From Echinicola marina (GTDB lineage Bacteria; Bacteroidota; Bacteroidia; Cytophagales; Cyclobacteriaceae): 64,000 bases of DNA. Each line of letters begins with the position of its first letter. Within the stretch, counting starts at the first letter, position 1. The translations under genes were made by a program, and so were the position numbers. Positions 17,923-27,126 of the stretch are shown piece after piece. Below the pieces are notes generated by a model that did not search any database, was not told the origin of the DNA, and was given only the letters and a program-made list of their open reading frames with translations. The stretch covers positions 1,119,001-1,183,000 of the forward strand of contig NZ_CP080025.1 of NCBI RefSeq assembly GCF_020463795.1. Reading direction: 5' to 3'.

Positions 17923-18081
17923 ATGAATATACCCTCATTCAAAGAAGATCATATCTCACAGCTTCCGGCACTGAAGCTGCTCATGAATTTGGGATGGAAA
18001 TACCTCTCCCCTGAGCAGGCATTGGAGGCCAGAGGAGGAAGAACATCTAACGTGTTGTTGGAAACGATCCTCAAAGAGCAG
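17923..18081 (+). repeat. Direct repeat, copy 2 (5' end of intact hsdR)
   Basis: Partner of 15370-15528. This copy keeps TGG at codon 25 and continues into the full hsdR frame. Confidence 0.85.
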
Positions 18082-21000
18082 TTGCAATCCATAAATAAAA
18101 TAGAATACAAACAAAAAGAATTTACCTTCTCAGAAGTCAATGTAAACAGTGCCATACTGGCTTTGCGGGATCTTCCTGTACAAGACGGATTTATGGCAGC
18201 CAACAAAACTTTTTATGAACTCACCACGTTGGGTAAAAGCTTTGAGCAATCAGTATTAGGAGATAAGAAGAGTTTTTCCTTCCACTACATTGACTGGAGA
18301 AACCCGGAGAATAATACCTACCATATCACCGAAGAATACAGTGTAACACGTTCAGGACGAAATGAAAGTGCAACGGATAGCCATTACCGCCCGGACATTG
18401 TACTTTTTATCAATGGCATTCCAGTGGTGGTGATAGAATGTAAAAGTCCGAAAATCAAGGAACCTGTAGATAAGGCCATCGAACAACACCTTCGCAATCA
18501 ACAGGAAGATGGTATTCGTGTATTATACCAGTATTCCAACCTGGTCATGGGATTGGCCTGCAATGAAGCTCGCTATGCTACTACAGCTACGGGAAAAGAG
18601 TTTTGGAGCATCTGGAAAGAATTGTTCCATAAAAAAGCGGAAGAAACAGCCTGGCAGGACAAACTTCAGGAGCTCAAAAACAGACCTTTATCGGAGAATG
18701 AGCGAACAGTACTCTTCAAAGAACGATTTAAGAACGTGTGGGACTTCTTTGAGAACCTAGAAAAAGAAAACCAAACCACTACCGAACAAGACAGGTTGCT
18801 ATACAGCCTTTGCCAGCCTCAAAGGCTGCTGGATATTATGTACAACTTTACGTTGTATGATGATGGCATCAAGAAAGTAACACGCTATCAGCAATACTTT
18901 GCTGTAAAAAACACCCTGCAAAAGGTATCTCGAAAAGATACATCAGGACGAAGAGAAGGGGGTGTTATCTGGCATACACAAGGAAGTGGAAAATCCCTCA
19001 CAATGGTGATGTTAGCTCAGCTTATCGCCACACACCAGGATATTAAGAACCCAAAAATCGTATTGGTAACCGACCGAATCGACCTGGACGATCAAATCAC
19101 GGAAACTTTCAAAAAATGTCAACTCCCCGTTGATAATGCACAAACCGGAAAACACCTCGTGGAGTTGTTATCCAGTTCAGCCGATTCCGTGATTACTACT
19201 CTCATTCACAAGTTTGAGGCAGCCGTTAACCGCAGTAAAGAGTCTTTTGACTCACCAGACATATTTGTATTGGTGGATGAAGGCCACAGAAGCCAATACG
19301 GAAACTTCAACATCAAAATGCAAAAGGTATTCCCAAATGCCTGCTTCATTGCATTCACAGGTACTCCACTGATGAAAAAGGAAAAGAGTACAGCCAATAA
19401 GTTTGGAGGCTTGATCGATGTATATTCCATTACTGATGCAGTGGAAGACGGTGCAGTGGTCCCACTGTTATATGAAGGTCGTCACAACCTGATTGAAGTC
19501 AATGAAAAGCCTTTAGATAACTACTTTGACAGGGTTTCCGAGCCACTAACACCTTATGGTAAAGCAGCCCTGAAACGCAAATTCAGTTCCACCAATCAAC
19601 TCAACAAAGCAGATCAAATCATCTATGCCCGTGCCTGGGACATATCCGATCACTATGAGCAACATGTCCAGGGCATTTCATTTGGCACACTAAAAGCCAA
19701 AGGGCAATTGGTAGCTCCAAATAAAACTACAGCCATTCGCTACAGGGAATACTTAAAGGAAATCGGCAAGGTCAGTTGTGAAGTATTGATCTCCCCTCCT
19801 GATGTTCGGGAAAATCATGACGATGCATTTGAGGAAAGTGAAGACGTAGTTTTAAAATTCTGGAAAGCCATGTTGGATAAATATGGTAAGGCAGAAAACT
19901 ATGAAAAATCACTGATCAATGCTTTTAAAAAACAAAACCATCCTGAAATCATTATCGTGGTAGACAAATTATTAACCGGGTTTGATGCTCCTAATAACTA
20001 CGTCCTATATCTCACACGCCAATTGAAAGAGCATACCCTTTTACAGGCCATTGCTCGTGTTAATCGCTTGGCTCCCGGAAAAGAACATGGATTGATCGTT
20101 GACTATTATGGCAACCTGGCCAACCTCGATGAAGCATTAAAAACCTATTCAGGTGATATGGATTTTGAAAGTGCCGACCTGGAAGGAACATTTACCAACA
20201 TTAGTGAGGAAATAAAAAAACTTCCACAGGCACATTCAGAAGTATGGGACATCTTTAAGGAAATCAAGAACAAATACGATGAACCGGCTTACGAAGAACT
20301 ATTGCAGGATGAAGCCATTAGACACCAATTCTATGAAAAGGTTTCTGTCTTTGCCCGCTTATTAAAATTAGCTTTATCGAGTTTTGAGTTTGTTACTCAA
20401 ACTCCTGAAAAGCAGATCAACAAATACAAGCAAGACGCCAAGTTCTTCCTTGCCTTGAGAATATCTGTTAAGCGAAGGTATTTTGATGACCTGGAATACA
20501 AAGAGTACGAACCACAGGTACAGAAATTAATTGACAAGCACATCACTACCGAAGGAGAAGTACTGAAAATTACGGAACTGGTTAATATTTTTGACAAAGA
20601 ACAACGGGAACAAGAAGTAGAAAAACTTACCAGCAAAGCAGCCAAGGCGGATCATATTGCCAGCCGGACAATTAAGGCGATCAATGTAAAAATGAACGAA
20701 GATCCGGTCTACTATAAGAAGCTTTCAAGGTTGATCCGGGATACGATAGAAGACTATCACCAACAGAGGATCTCGGAAGTAGAATATCTCAGAAAAGCTC
20801 AGGAATATGAAGAGACATTTCACAATGGACAAAAAACAAATGTACCGGAGAACCTTGTAGGCAAAGACAACGCCATTGCCATTTATAACCTCATCGGTGA
20901 AATTTTCAAGGAACATATATCCGATAAAGAGCAAGCTGCACATGTTGCTGAGGGTATCGATGATGTCATAAGAGATAGCGTATTTGAAAATGGGAGGCTA

Positions 21001-21165
21001 ATTATCGACTGGCCCAATAAATCAGATATAGAAGGAAAAATCCGAATTGATATTGATGATTACCTATTTGACCTGAAAGGCAAGGAAGGCTTGAGCCTGC
21101 CCCTAGATTTGATTGATCAACTTGTAGAAGAAGGATTAAAAGTAGCAAAACTGAAATATGTCTAA
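17923..21165 (+). CDS. hsdR: Type I restriction-modification motor/endonuclease subunit
   Basis: Restriction subunit that translocates and cleaves DNA. The N-terminal PD-(D/E)XK nuclease is visible as RPDIVLFINGIPVVVIECKS (about 155-174, ending E-C-K). The SF2 motor has Walker A QGSGKS (about 352), DEGHRSQYG (about 451), FTGTPL, and the later VDKLLTGFDAP and QAIARVNRL motifs. A C-terminal helical domain would dock on HsdM. At 1080 aa it is full length and intact. The start lies 21 bp after the PIN/TM gene, and its first 159 bp are duplicated at 15370. The next gene overlaps its end by 8 bp. Confidence 0.95.
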   Translation: MNIPSFKEDHISQLPALKLLMNLGWKYLSPEQALEARGGRTSNVLLETILKEQLQSINKIEYKQKEFTFSEVNVNSAILALRDLPVQDGFMAANKTFYELTTLGKSFEQSVLGDKKSFSFHYIDWRNPENNTYHITEEYSVTRSGRNESATDSHYRPDIVLFINGIPVVVIECKSPKIKEPVDKAIEQHLRNQQEDGIRVLYQYSNLVMGLACNEARYATTATGKEFWSIWKELFHKKAEETAWQDKLQELKNRPLSENERTVLFKERFKNVWDFFENLEKENQTTTEQDRLLYSLCQPQRLLDIMYNFTLYDDGIKKVTRYQQYFAVKNTLQKVSRKDTSGRREGGVIWHTQGSGKSLTMVMLAQLIATHQDIKNPKIVLVTDRIDLDDQITETFKKCQLPVDNAQTGKHLVELLSSSADSVITTLIHKFEAAVNRSKESFDSPDIFVLVDEGHRSQYGNFNIKMQKVFPNACFIAFTGTPLMKKEKSTANKFGGLIDVYSITDAVEDGAVVPLLYEGRHNLIEVNEKPLDNYFDRVSEPLTPYGKAALKRKFSSTNQLNKADQIIYARAWDISDHYEQHVQGISFGTLKAKGQLVAPNKTTAIRYREYLKEIGKVSCEVLISPPDVRENHDDAFEESEDVVLKFWKAMLDKYGKAENYEKSLINAFKKQNHPEIIIVVDKLLTGFDAPNNYVLYLTRQLKEHTLLQAIARVNRLAPGKEHGLIVDYYGNLANLDEALKTYSGDMDFESADLEGTFTNISEEIKKLPQAHSEVWDIFKEIKNKYDEPAYEELLQDEAIRHQFYEKVSVFARLLKLALSSFEFVTQTPEKQINKYKQDAKFFLALRISVKRRYFDDLEYKEYEPQVQKLIDKHITTEGEVLKITELVNIFDKEQREQEVEKLTSKAAKADHIASRTIKAINVKMNEDPVYYKKLSRLIRDTIEDYHQQRISEVEYLRKAQEYEETFHNGQKTNVPENLVGKDNAIAIYNLIGEIFKEHISDKEQAAHVAEGIDDVIRDSVFENGRLIIDWPNKSDIEGKIRIDIDDYLFDLKGKEGLSLPLDLIDQLVEEGLKVAKLKYV

Positions 21166-21868
21166 GGATATACTGTACAAAAAACTCTCTTTTGGCTCCA
21201 AAGAAATAAGCTATGAGTTGACTTATCAGGAAAGAAAGACCCTGGGCATTCGTGTTTACCCTGATTGCTCAGTGAAAGTAATTGCTCCTGTAGAGACATC
21301 TGAAGACAACCTGAAAGAAAAGCTTAAAAAGAAAGCTCCCTGGATACTCAAACAGCAAAATGAGTTTTTATCCTATCATCCCTTAACTCCACCCCGGCAA
21401 TATGTAAACGGGGAAACACATCTTTACTTAGGCAGACAGTACCGATTGAGAATAGAACCGGCTCAAACCAATGAAGTGAAGCTATACAGAGGGCGTTTAA
21501 TCGTTTTCAAAAGAGAAAGCCAAAGCCCTGAAAAACTATTAAAGGAGTGGTATAGAGAGAAAGCAACCAGCCATTTCAAGGCCACACTACGATCTTTATT
21601 ACCCCTTTTCAAAAAGTATAAAATTGAGGAGCCTACCTTGCAAATCCTCCATATGCCGACAAGATGGGGAAGCTGTACTCCCAAAGGCAAAGTGATCTTA
21701 AACCCGGAATTAATCAAAGCACCTAAAGGAAGTATTGAATATGTCATTATTCATGAACTCTGCCATATCGTACACCACAACCACACCAAAGCTTTCTACG
21801 ATTTACAGGAGAAAATAATGCCTGATTGGAAGAAATGGAAAGAGAGGTTAGAGATGTCTTTAACTTAG
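21158..21868 (+). CDS. YgjP-like (DUF45) zinc metallopeptidase-fold protein
   Basis: A 236-aa protein of the YgjP/M48-like family. The C-terminal zinc motif is HELCHIVHHNHTKAFYDL (about 199), preceded by the family signature RWGSCTPKGKVILNPELI. The N-terminal half is beta-rich (ELTYQERKTLGIRVYPD). Genes of this family very often end type I restriction operons, as here with an 8-bp overlap with hsdR. Their exact role is unsettled; a protease that tunes restriction is a reasonable guess. It closes the hsd locus. Confidence 0.9.
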   Translation: MSKDILYKKLSFGSKEISYELTYQERKTLGIRVYPDCSVKVIAPVETSEDNLKEKLKKKAPWILKQQNEFLSYHPLTPPRQYVNGETHLYLGRQYRLRIEPAQTNEVKLYRGRLIVFKRESQSPEKLLKEWYREKATSHFKATLRSLLPLFKKYKIEEPTLQILHMPTRWGSCTPKGKVILNPELIKAPKGSIEYVIIHELCHIVHHNHTKAFYDLQEKIMPDWKKWKERLEMSLT

Positions 21869-21885
21869 TCTCTCTATTACAATAT

Positions 21886-22177
21886 TTATTTTATGCTTGT
21901 CTCATAGGTCTTGACCATTATTTTTGAACCAAATTCATCGGATATATACCATATAGAAGCTGGTTCCCTAATCAATTCTTGATAGATTCTTTCTGCTGAG
22001 CTCATCATGACAAATTAATTTATGATCAAACGTATTCAATATAGTTTTTTTGGAAAATCTAATAAAAAACTCAAGTTCCTCATTCCTTTCACCCGATTTT
22101 AGGGACGCGCAGCAAGAATATTCCACTATTTCTCTTAGCTCCATAGCGAAACACTCTTGCTTTTTTACCCACCACAT
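21886..22177 (-). pseudogene. Possible short minus-strand gene in two frames
   Basis: Two overlapping minus-strand frames look mildly coding: 22177-21968 (MELREIVEYSCCASLKSGER ... ) and 22008-21886 (MMSSAERIYQELIREPASIW ... YETSIK). If joined by one frameshift they would give a protein of about 100 aa. No family recognised. Either a decayed gene or chance openness in AT-rich DNA. Confidence 0.25.
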
Positions 22178-22268
22178 TTAAAGAAAATTTCTAAAAAAAA
22201 CTCATCCCCCTTCGGGTTTCAGTGTGACTATTCCAACGGTCACTTCCACAATTTTGAGCATCATCAAA

Positions 22269-22496
22269 ATGAAATCCGACATGACACAAGATGCTCACAA
22301 TTTATCATTTTCAAGACAAGTACCGCCGAAATTAGAAGAAGTAAAATCCTATTTCAACTACCTTCATATCCCTGAGGCCGAAGCCGAGGTATTCTATTTT
22401 TATTACCAGGGCATGGACTGGAAAAACGAAACCGGAGCACCGATAAGAGATTGGGTAATGGCCGCAGACGAATGGGTGTGGAACCTGGAAAATTAG
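22269..22496 (+). CDS. Small accessory protein upstream of the mobilisation genes
   Basis: A 75-aa protein from ATG 22269; an in-frame GTG at 22224 would add 15 residues. The conserved-looking core is VPPKLEEVKSYFNYLHIPEA, FYFYYQGMDWKNETGAPI and RDWVMAADEWVWNLEN. Proteins with this pattern (Y-F..., F-Y-x-Y-Y, W..W) are common in Bacteroidota plasmids and conjugative elements, alone or as the tail of replication/DnaD-like proteins. It lies just before the oriT-like hairpin cluster. Probably DNA-associated; function unknown. Confidence 0.62.
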   Translation: MKSDMTQDAHNLSFSRQVPPKLEEVKSYFNYLHIPEAEAEVFYFYYQGMDWKNETGAPIRDWVMAADEWVWNLEN

Positions 22497-22521
22497 CCTT
22501 CGCATTCCAACATTATTATCT

Positions 22522-22642
22522 CCTTTTGGAAAGGCGAAGCACCCGCTTTTCCAAAGGATGGCATTGCGTTTTGGCAATGAGCAAGATGTAGGATTGTGCC
22601 ACAATCCCATCTTGCCCTTTCGCTGCCGGAGTGGCGAAAGGG
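22522..22642. other. Candidate origin of transfer (oriT): four successive hairpins upstream of mobC
   Basis: Within 121 bp before the mobilisation genes are four inverted repeats. These are CCTTTTGGAAA/TTTTCCAAAGG (22522-22557), CATTGC/GCAATG (22562-22579), GCAAGATG-TA-GGATTGTG paired with ACAATCCCATCTTGC (22581-22615), and CCCTTTCGC/GCGAAAGGG (22615-22642, perfect 9 bp). Hairpin arrays in this position are typical of relaxase recognition regions in Bacteroidota elements. The nick site cannot be named from sequence alone. Confidence 0.65.
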
Positions 22643-22681
22643 GTAAAATTCTCCGAAGTCGAATTTTAAATCCCCGGATGT

Positions 22682-23068
22682 ATGGAAAAAAATCAGTCCC
22701 CGGAAAAACCCTATTGGCTGACAGTAAGGTTATTGCCGGGAGAAGTCCAGAAGCTGAAAAAACTCCTGGCCCAATCGGCCCATTGCCGGAACCTCAGTGA
22801 GCTGGTGAGGACCATTCTTTTCAAACAAGAGTTGACCATAAAAAAAAGGAATGCTTCCCTGGACGAACTGAAATCTGAAATTGTAAAGGTAAAGGGAGAG
22901 CTCCGCTCCATAGGGGTCAACATCAACCAGATCACGCATTATTTCAACGGTCATCCCGACCCGACAGAGAAAAGGTATTTTGCCCGGAAGATCTTGCCTC
23001 TATATAAAAAGGTCGGCCAGAAAACGGAGCAACTGATGGTGATGGTCTCCCAACTGTCCAAGCTGTAA
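22682..23068 (+). CDS. MobC-like relaxosome accessory protein
   Basis: A 128-aa protein with an N-terminal ribbon-helix-helix-like segment (YWLTVRLLPGEVQKLKKLL, NLSELVRTILF) and the mobilisation-protein signature GVNINQITHYFNGHP near residue 80. Such proteins bind oriT and help the relaxase open the strands. It follows the hairpin cluster and ends 1 bp before the relaxase ATG, so both are co-translated. Length and arrangement are typical of Bacteroidota mobC/mobA pairs. Confidence 0.85.
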   Translation: MEKNQSPEKPYWLTVRLLPGEVQKLKKLLAQSAHCRNLSELVRTILFKQELTIKKRNASLDELKSEIVKVKGELRSIGVNINQITHYFNGHPDPTEKRYFARKILPLYKKVGQKTEQLMVMVSQLSKL

Positions 23069-23069
23069 T

Positions 23070-24266
23070 ATGGTTGCCAGGATCACCACAGGGAAAACGA
23101 TCCGGGGAGTGCTTCACTATAATGAAAGCAAGGTAGAGAAGGGGCAGGCCAAATTCCTCGGAGCACGGGGGTATCTCAGCCAGGATAAAGAGCTTGATTT
23201 CCAAAAAAAGCTGATGAGGTTTCAGGAAATCATAGAAGCAAATACCAGAACCAAAACAAATGCACTTCATATCTCCCTGAACTTCTCTCCCAGGGACAAA
23301 ATGGATGAAACCCTACTTTGGAAGATCGCAGAGGACTACATGAAAGGTATTGGATTTGGAGAGCAGCCCTATCTGGTGTACCGGCATTTCGATGCAGCCC
23401 ACCCACATATTCATCTGGTAACTACTAATATCCGGGAGAACGGGCAAAGGATCGAGACGCACAATTTGGGGCGCATCCAATCCGAGAAGGCCAGAAAAGA
23501 TATTGAACAAAGGTATGGGCTGGTCAAAGCTGAAGAACAACAGCGAAAGCGTGTCAACCTTCTGCAGCCCCTGGATAAAGCTGAATACGGTAAAACCGAA
23601 ACGAAGGCGGCGATATCCAATATCGTGGGAGAAGTGGTTCGCCACTATAAGTTCACATCCCTTGCAGAGTTGAACGCCATATTGCGACAATTCAATGTAA
23701 CTGCCTACCGGGGAGAAGAAGACAGCAAAATGTACCAAAAGAAAGGATTGATCTACTGCATTTCAGATGCTGACGGTAACCGAAAAGGAGTTCCTATCAA
23801 AGCCAGCTCCATTTATTCCAAACCTACCTATAAGAAACTGGAAAAGAAATTCGAACTAAACAGGACGACAAGAAAACCGTACAGGGGCCAGCTGCAATCA
23901 ACCGTCAGCCATGCCTTAACAAGATCTTCTTCCCTCGAAAATTTACAGGCAGAACTTCGAAAAAAGGGAGTCCAACTTACTGTTCGCAAAAATGGCGAAG
24001 GAAGAATATATGGGATCACATTTACCGACCATATTCATCGCTGTGTCTTTAATGGAAGCAGCCTGGGCAAGGAATTTTCTGCCAACGGCATCCTAAATGC
24101 CCTGATGGTTAAATCTACGAATGAAACTCAAGCTGAAAAGCAGCAATCACGGGAGATACGAAGCTTATCACCTTCAACCGGCTCGCAAACTTCGGGTTAC
24201 GAACCCACCCCGTATGAGTTGAGCCAAAAGAAAAAGAAGAAAAAACGGAAAAAGAAACAGTTGTAA
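23070..24266 (+). CDS. Relaxase / mobilisation nuclease (MobA/VirD2 family)
   Basis: Nicks oriT and pilots the transferred strand. The N-terminus has GKTIRGVLHYNESKVEKG with the candidate catalytic Tyr near residue 17, then HISLNFSPRD. The metal-binding triad region is YRHFDAAHPHIHLV (about 104-117), followed by RIETHNLGRIQSEKARKDIE, typical of Bacteroidota PF03432-type relaxases. The C-terminal part is basic and ends in a lysine/arginine-rich tail. At 398 aa it is complete. The coupling-protein gene starts 3 bp after its stop. Confidence 0.92.
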   Translation: MVARITTGKTIRGVLHYNESKVEKGQAKFLGARGYLSQDKELDFQKKLMRFQEIIEANTRTKTNALHISLNFSPRDKMDETLLWKIAEDYMKGIGFGEQPYLVYRHFDAAHPHIHLVTTNIRENGQRIETHNLGRIQSEKARKDIEQRYGLVKAEEQQRKRVNLLQPLDKAEYGKTETKAAISNIVGEVVRHYKFTSLAELNAILRQFNVTAYRGEEDSKMYQKKGLIYCISDADGNRKGVPIKASSIYSKPTYKKLEKKFELNRTTRKPYRGQLQSTVSHALTRSSSLENLQAELRKKGVQLTVRKNGEGRIYGITFTDHIHRCVFNGSSLGKEFSANGILNALMVKSTNETQAEKQQSREIRSLSPSTGSQTSGYEPTPYELSQKKKKKKRKKKQL

Positions 24267-24269
24267 AAC

Positions 24270-26261
24270 ATGCAGACCGGTGAAAGTACCGAAGGTCTAA
24301 GGAAAATTATTGACCTTACCCGCAAGCTTAGCATAGGAATGTTATGTCTCCATTTCTATTACTATTGCTTTTCGGCTTTTGAAGCCTGGGGACTAACCCA
24401 TGAAATTACCTTTCGGTTGATTAAGGGTTTACGCAAAACAGGCCTTTTTGATCATGGCTTTATATCCAAGGGGTTTGCCCTGGGACTATTGCTGATTTCC
24501 CTGGTCGGTGCAAAAGGAAAGAAAAGCGAAGGCCTCAAATTATCCCAGGCATTATGGCCATTGACCTTTGGATTGATGATGTACTGGGCGAGTGATGGCA
24601 TATTCTATCTGAATTTTGAAGGAGAAGAAGTTGCGGTGCTCTACATTGGGGTTACTTCTGTTGGGTTCTTACTGGTGCTATCAGGGGGAGCATTGCTGAG
24701 CAGACTGCTGAAGGTAAAGATGGCAAAGAGCGTATTCAATCATTTGAATGAAACATTCCCGCAGGAAGAGCGGCTTTTAGAAAACGAATACTCGGTAAAC
24801 CTGCCTGCCCGCTATAACCTGAAAGGAAAGATCCGCAAATCCTGGGTCAATATCATTAATCCCTTCAGGGCCTTATTGGTTGCCGGTACACCGGGTTCCG
24901 GGAAAAGTTATTTTGTGATCCGTCACGTGATCACCCAACATATTGCCAAGGGATTCTCCATGTTTGTATATGATTTTAAGTATGATGACCTGTCGATTAT
25001 CGCTTACAATACCTTACTGAAGAACCAGCATGCCTATAACGTAAAACCATCCTTTTATACCATCAATTTTGACAGCCTTTCCCATACCCATCGCTGTAAT
25101 CCTTTAGAACCGGAAACCATGCTGGACATCACCGATGCCAGCGAAGCCGCCCGTACTATAATGATGGGACTGAACCGTGACTGGATAAAAAAGCAGGGGG
25201 ACTTTTTTGTAGAATCCCCGATCAACTTTCTAACGGCAGTAATCTGGTTTTTGAAAAAACACAGGCACGGGAAATACTGTACACTTCCTCATGTCATCGA
25301 ATTGATGCAAGTGGAATACGATCAACTTTTTCCCGTACTCCGGACCGAGCCGGAGATCGAGGTGCTGATCAACCCTTTTGTTTCGGCATATCAAAAAGGA
25401 GCTACCGACCAATTGGAAGGCCAGATTGCCAGTGCCAAAATCACCATGGCCCGCCTATCCTCACCACAGCTTTACTATGTGCTCTCTGAAAGCGATTTTA
25501 CCCTGGATATCAATGATCCCGGGGAACCAAAGATCGTATGCATGGGTAACAACCCGCAAAAGCAGCAGGTCTATGGAGCTGTACTTTCTCTTTATATATC
25601 AAGGATCACCAAACTGGTCAACCAAAAGGACAAATTAAAATCCAGTTTAATATTTGATGAATTTCCCACCATTTATTTCAACGGGATGGATAATCTTATT
25701 GCCACGGCCCGAAGCAATAAGGTAGCCACCTGTCTGGGCGTTCAGGATTACAGTCAGCTTAGAAAAGACTATGGGCGGGAACAGGCAGAAGTGATCATGA
25801 ACACGGTAGGGAATTTTATCAGTGGCCAGGTTTTGGGAGAAACAGCCAAACAACTCTCCGAGAGGTTCGGGAAGATACTGCAGGACCGGAAAACAATCTC
25901 CATTAACAGAAGCGATACGTCCATCACGAAATCCAGGCAGCTGGACCAGGCGGTACCTCCCTCTACGATCTCATCCCTTTCCTCCGGGGAGTTTGTCGGT
26001 ATGGTGGCCGATACCCCGGATCAAAAAATGGAACTGAAAGCCTTTCACAATGAGATCATCAACGATCATGAATCCCTGGCCCTGGAAGCAGGGAATTACC
26101 AGCCCCTCCCCAAGGTGCGGGATGTGTCAACGCCGGAGATAGTGGATAACTATAAGGACATTAAACTGGATGTTCAGGAGATCATTGATCTGGAAATAGA
26201 AAGAATCCACAATACTCCCGGCTTAAACAAACTGCTCTTCGCTAAAGAATCCGGTAAATAA
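24270..26261 (+). CDS. VirD4/TraG-type conjugation coupling protein
   Basis: Hexameric ATPase that hands the relaxase-DNA complex to the mating channel. The N-terminus holds membrane helices (LSIGMLCLHFYYYCFSAFEA and others to about residue 150). Walker A is AGTPGSGKSYFVIRH (about 204-218). Downstream are the all-alpha domain and Walker B-like LIFDEFPTIYFNG (about 461), then TCLGVQDYSQLRKDYG. At 663 aa it is full length. It belongs to the mob operon (3 bp gap) and lies about 20 kb from the tra channel genes, with metabolic cargo between. Confidence 0.92.
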   Translation: MQTGESTEGLRKIIDLTRKLSIGMLCLHFYYYCFSAFEAWGLTHEITFRLIKGLRKTGLFDHGFISKGFALGLLLISLVGAKGKKSEGLKLSQALWPLTFGLMMYWASDGIFYLNFEGEEVAVLYIGVTSVGFLLVLSGGALLSRLLKVKMAKSVFNHLNETFPQEERLLENEYSVNLPARYNLKGKIRKSWVNIINPFRALLVAGTPGSGKSYFVIRHVITQHIAKGFSMFVYDFKYDDLSIIAYNTLLKNQHAYNVKPSFYTINFDSLSHTHRCNPLEPETMLDITDASEAARTIMMGLNRDWIKKQGDFFVESPINFLTAVIWFLKKHRHGKYCTLPHVIELMQVEYDQLFPVLRTEPEIEVLINPFVSAYQKGATDQLEGQIASAKITMARLSSPQLYYVLSESDFTLDINDPGEPKIVCMGNNPQKQQVYGAVLSLYISRITKLVNQKDKLKSSLIFDEFPTIYFNGMDNLIATARSNKVATCLGVQDYSQLRKDYGREQAEVIMNTVGNFISGQVLGETAKQLSERFGKILQDRKTISINRSDTSITKSRQLDQAVPPSTISSLSSGEFVGMVADTPDQKMELKAFHNEIINDHESLALEAGNYQPLPKVRDVSTPEIVDNYKDIKLDVQEIIDLEIERIHNTPGLNKLLFAKESGK

Positions 26262-26433
26262 AGCTGAAAACCATACCGATCCTGTCATAAGGAAGGTGAG
26301 ATATGCAGTTTCAGGCATTTCTTAAGAGCTCTTCCAGGAGTATTACTATATTTTTAAAAATATCATTATATTTAGGAAACTAACTCTCTTATACATAGCT
26401 GTTTCAATACAGTAGAAAGTTGCTTAATACTAC

Positions 26434-27033
26434 ATGCCTCTGGATAAAACTAACCATAATGCCTCAAAATATTCATTTGCCTATCGGCAATCATTTGACC
26501 TGGTGTTTGAAGAGTTTTATCCCGGATTGTGCTTCTATGCTGAAAGGATATTGCAAAGCAAGACCGATGCTGAGGATGTAGTGGAAAACCTGTTTGTAAA
26601 GCTCTGGCAAAAGAAGATGGAATTTTCTTCCAGGGATCATCTTCGCTCTTTTTTATACAAGTCCACCAAGAATGCCTGTTTGGATTTTATCAAGACTACG
26701 GCACGTTCTGCAGAGCGGAACACCCACTTTTTAGATACCGCTGAGGGTTATACAAAAAGCCACCTGACCAACATGATCCGGGCTGAAGTGATCCGTGAGA
26801 TCCATCAGGCCATTGAGTCCCTTCCTACCCAATGTGGAACGGTTATCCGCAAATCCTATATAGAAGGGCTTTCCCTACCGGAGATCGCCCAGGAAATGTC
26901 GCTGTCTGTACAAACGGTAAAAAATCATAAGCTCAGGGGATTGGCCATCTTGCGCAAAAAAATATCCCAGGATCAGTTCATGCTGCTGATGATCTACCCT
27001 TATGCCCATTTGCTGACTCAAACCTTCGAGTAA
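26434..27033 (+). CDS. ECF RNA polymerase sigma factor (FecI-like)
   Basis: A 199-aa sigma-70 family factor of the Bacteroidota FecI-like group. Region 2 is FDLVFEEFYPGLCFYAERIL ... AEDVVENLFVKLWQ; region 4 is LPTQCGTVIRKSYIEGLSLP ... VQTVKNHKLRGLAILRKK. The following gene encodes an anti-sigma FecR and the next a SusC with an STN domain, the standard trans-envelope switch. Ligand binding at SusC would release this sigma factor, which then turns on the susCD genes. It starts a new transcription unit 172 bp after the coupling protein. Confidence 0.93.
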   Translation: MPLDKTNHNASKYSFAYRQSFDLVFEEFYPGLCFYAERILQSKTDAEDVVENLFVKLWQKKMEFSSRDHLRSFLYKSTKNACLDFIKTTARSAERNTHFLDTAEGYTKSHLTNMIRAEVIREIHQAIESLPTQCGTVIRKSYIEGLSLPEIAQEMSLSVQTVKNHKLRGLAILRKKISQDQFMLLMIYPYAHLLTQTFE

Positions 27034-27126
27034 TTTTTTTAAAATTTTTATAGCCCCAATAGGTACTATTCTCTTTCCGTGTCGTGATAGAAGTAAAAGC
27101 AAGGAAAAATCGCGCAACGGAAGAAT

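Noticed and set aside
22558-22800. Plus-strand open frame across the hairpin cluster
   Set aside because: It is the out-of-frame shadow of mobC and of inverted repeats; no protein-like pattern.
24201-24266. Frameshift at the A-rich 3' end of the relaxase gene
   Set aside because: The lysine-rich tail ends in a normal stop 3 bp before the next gene; other frames show no coding-like continuation.
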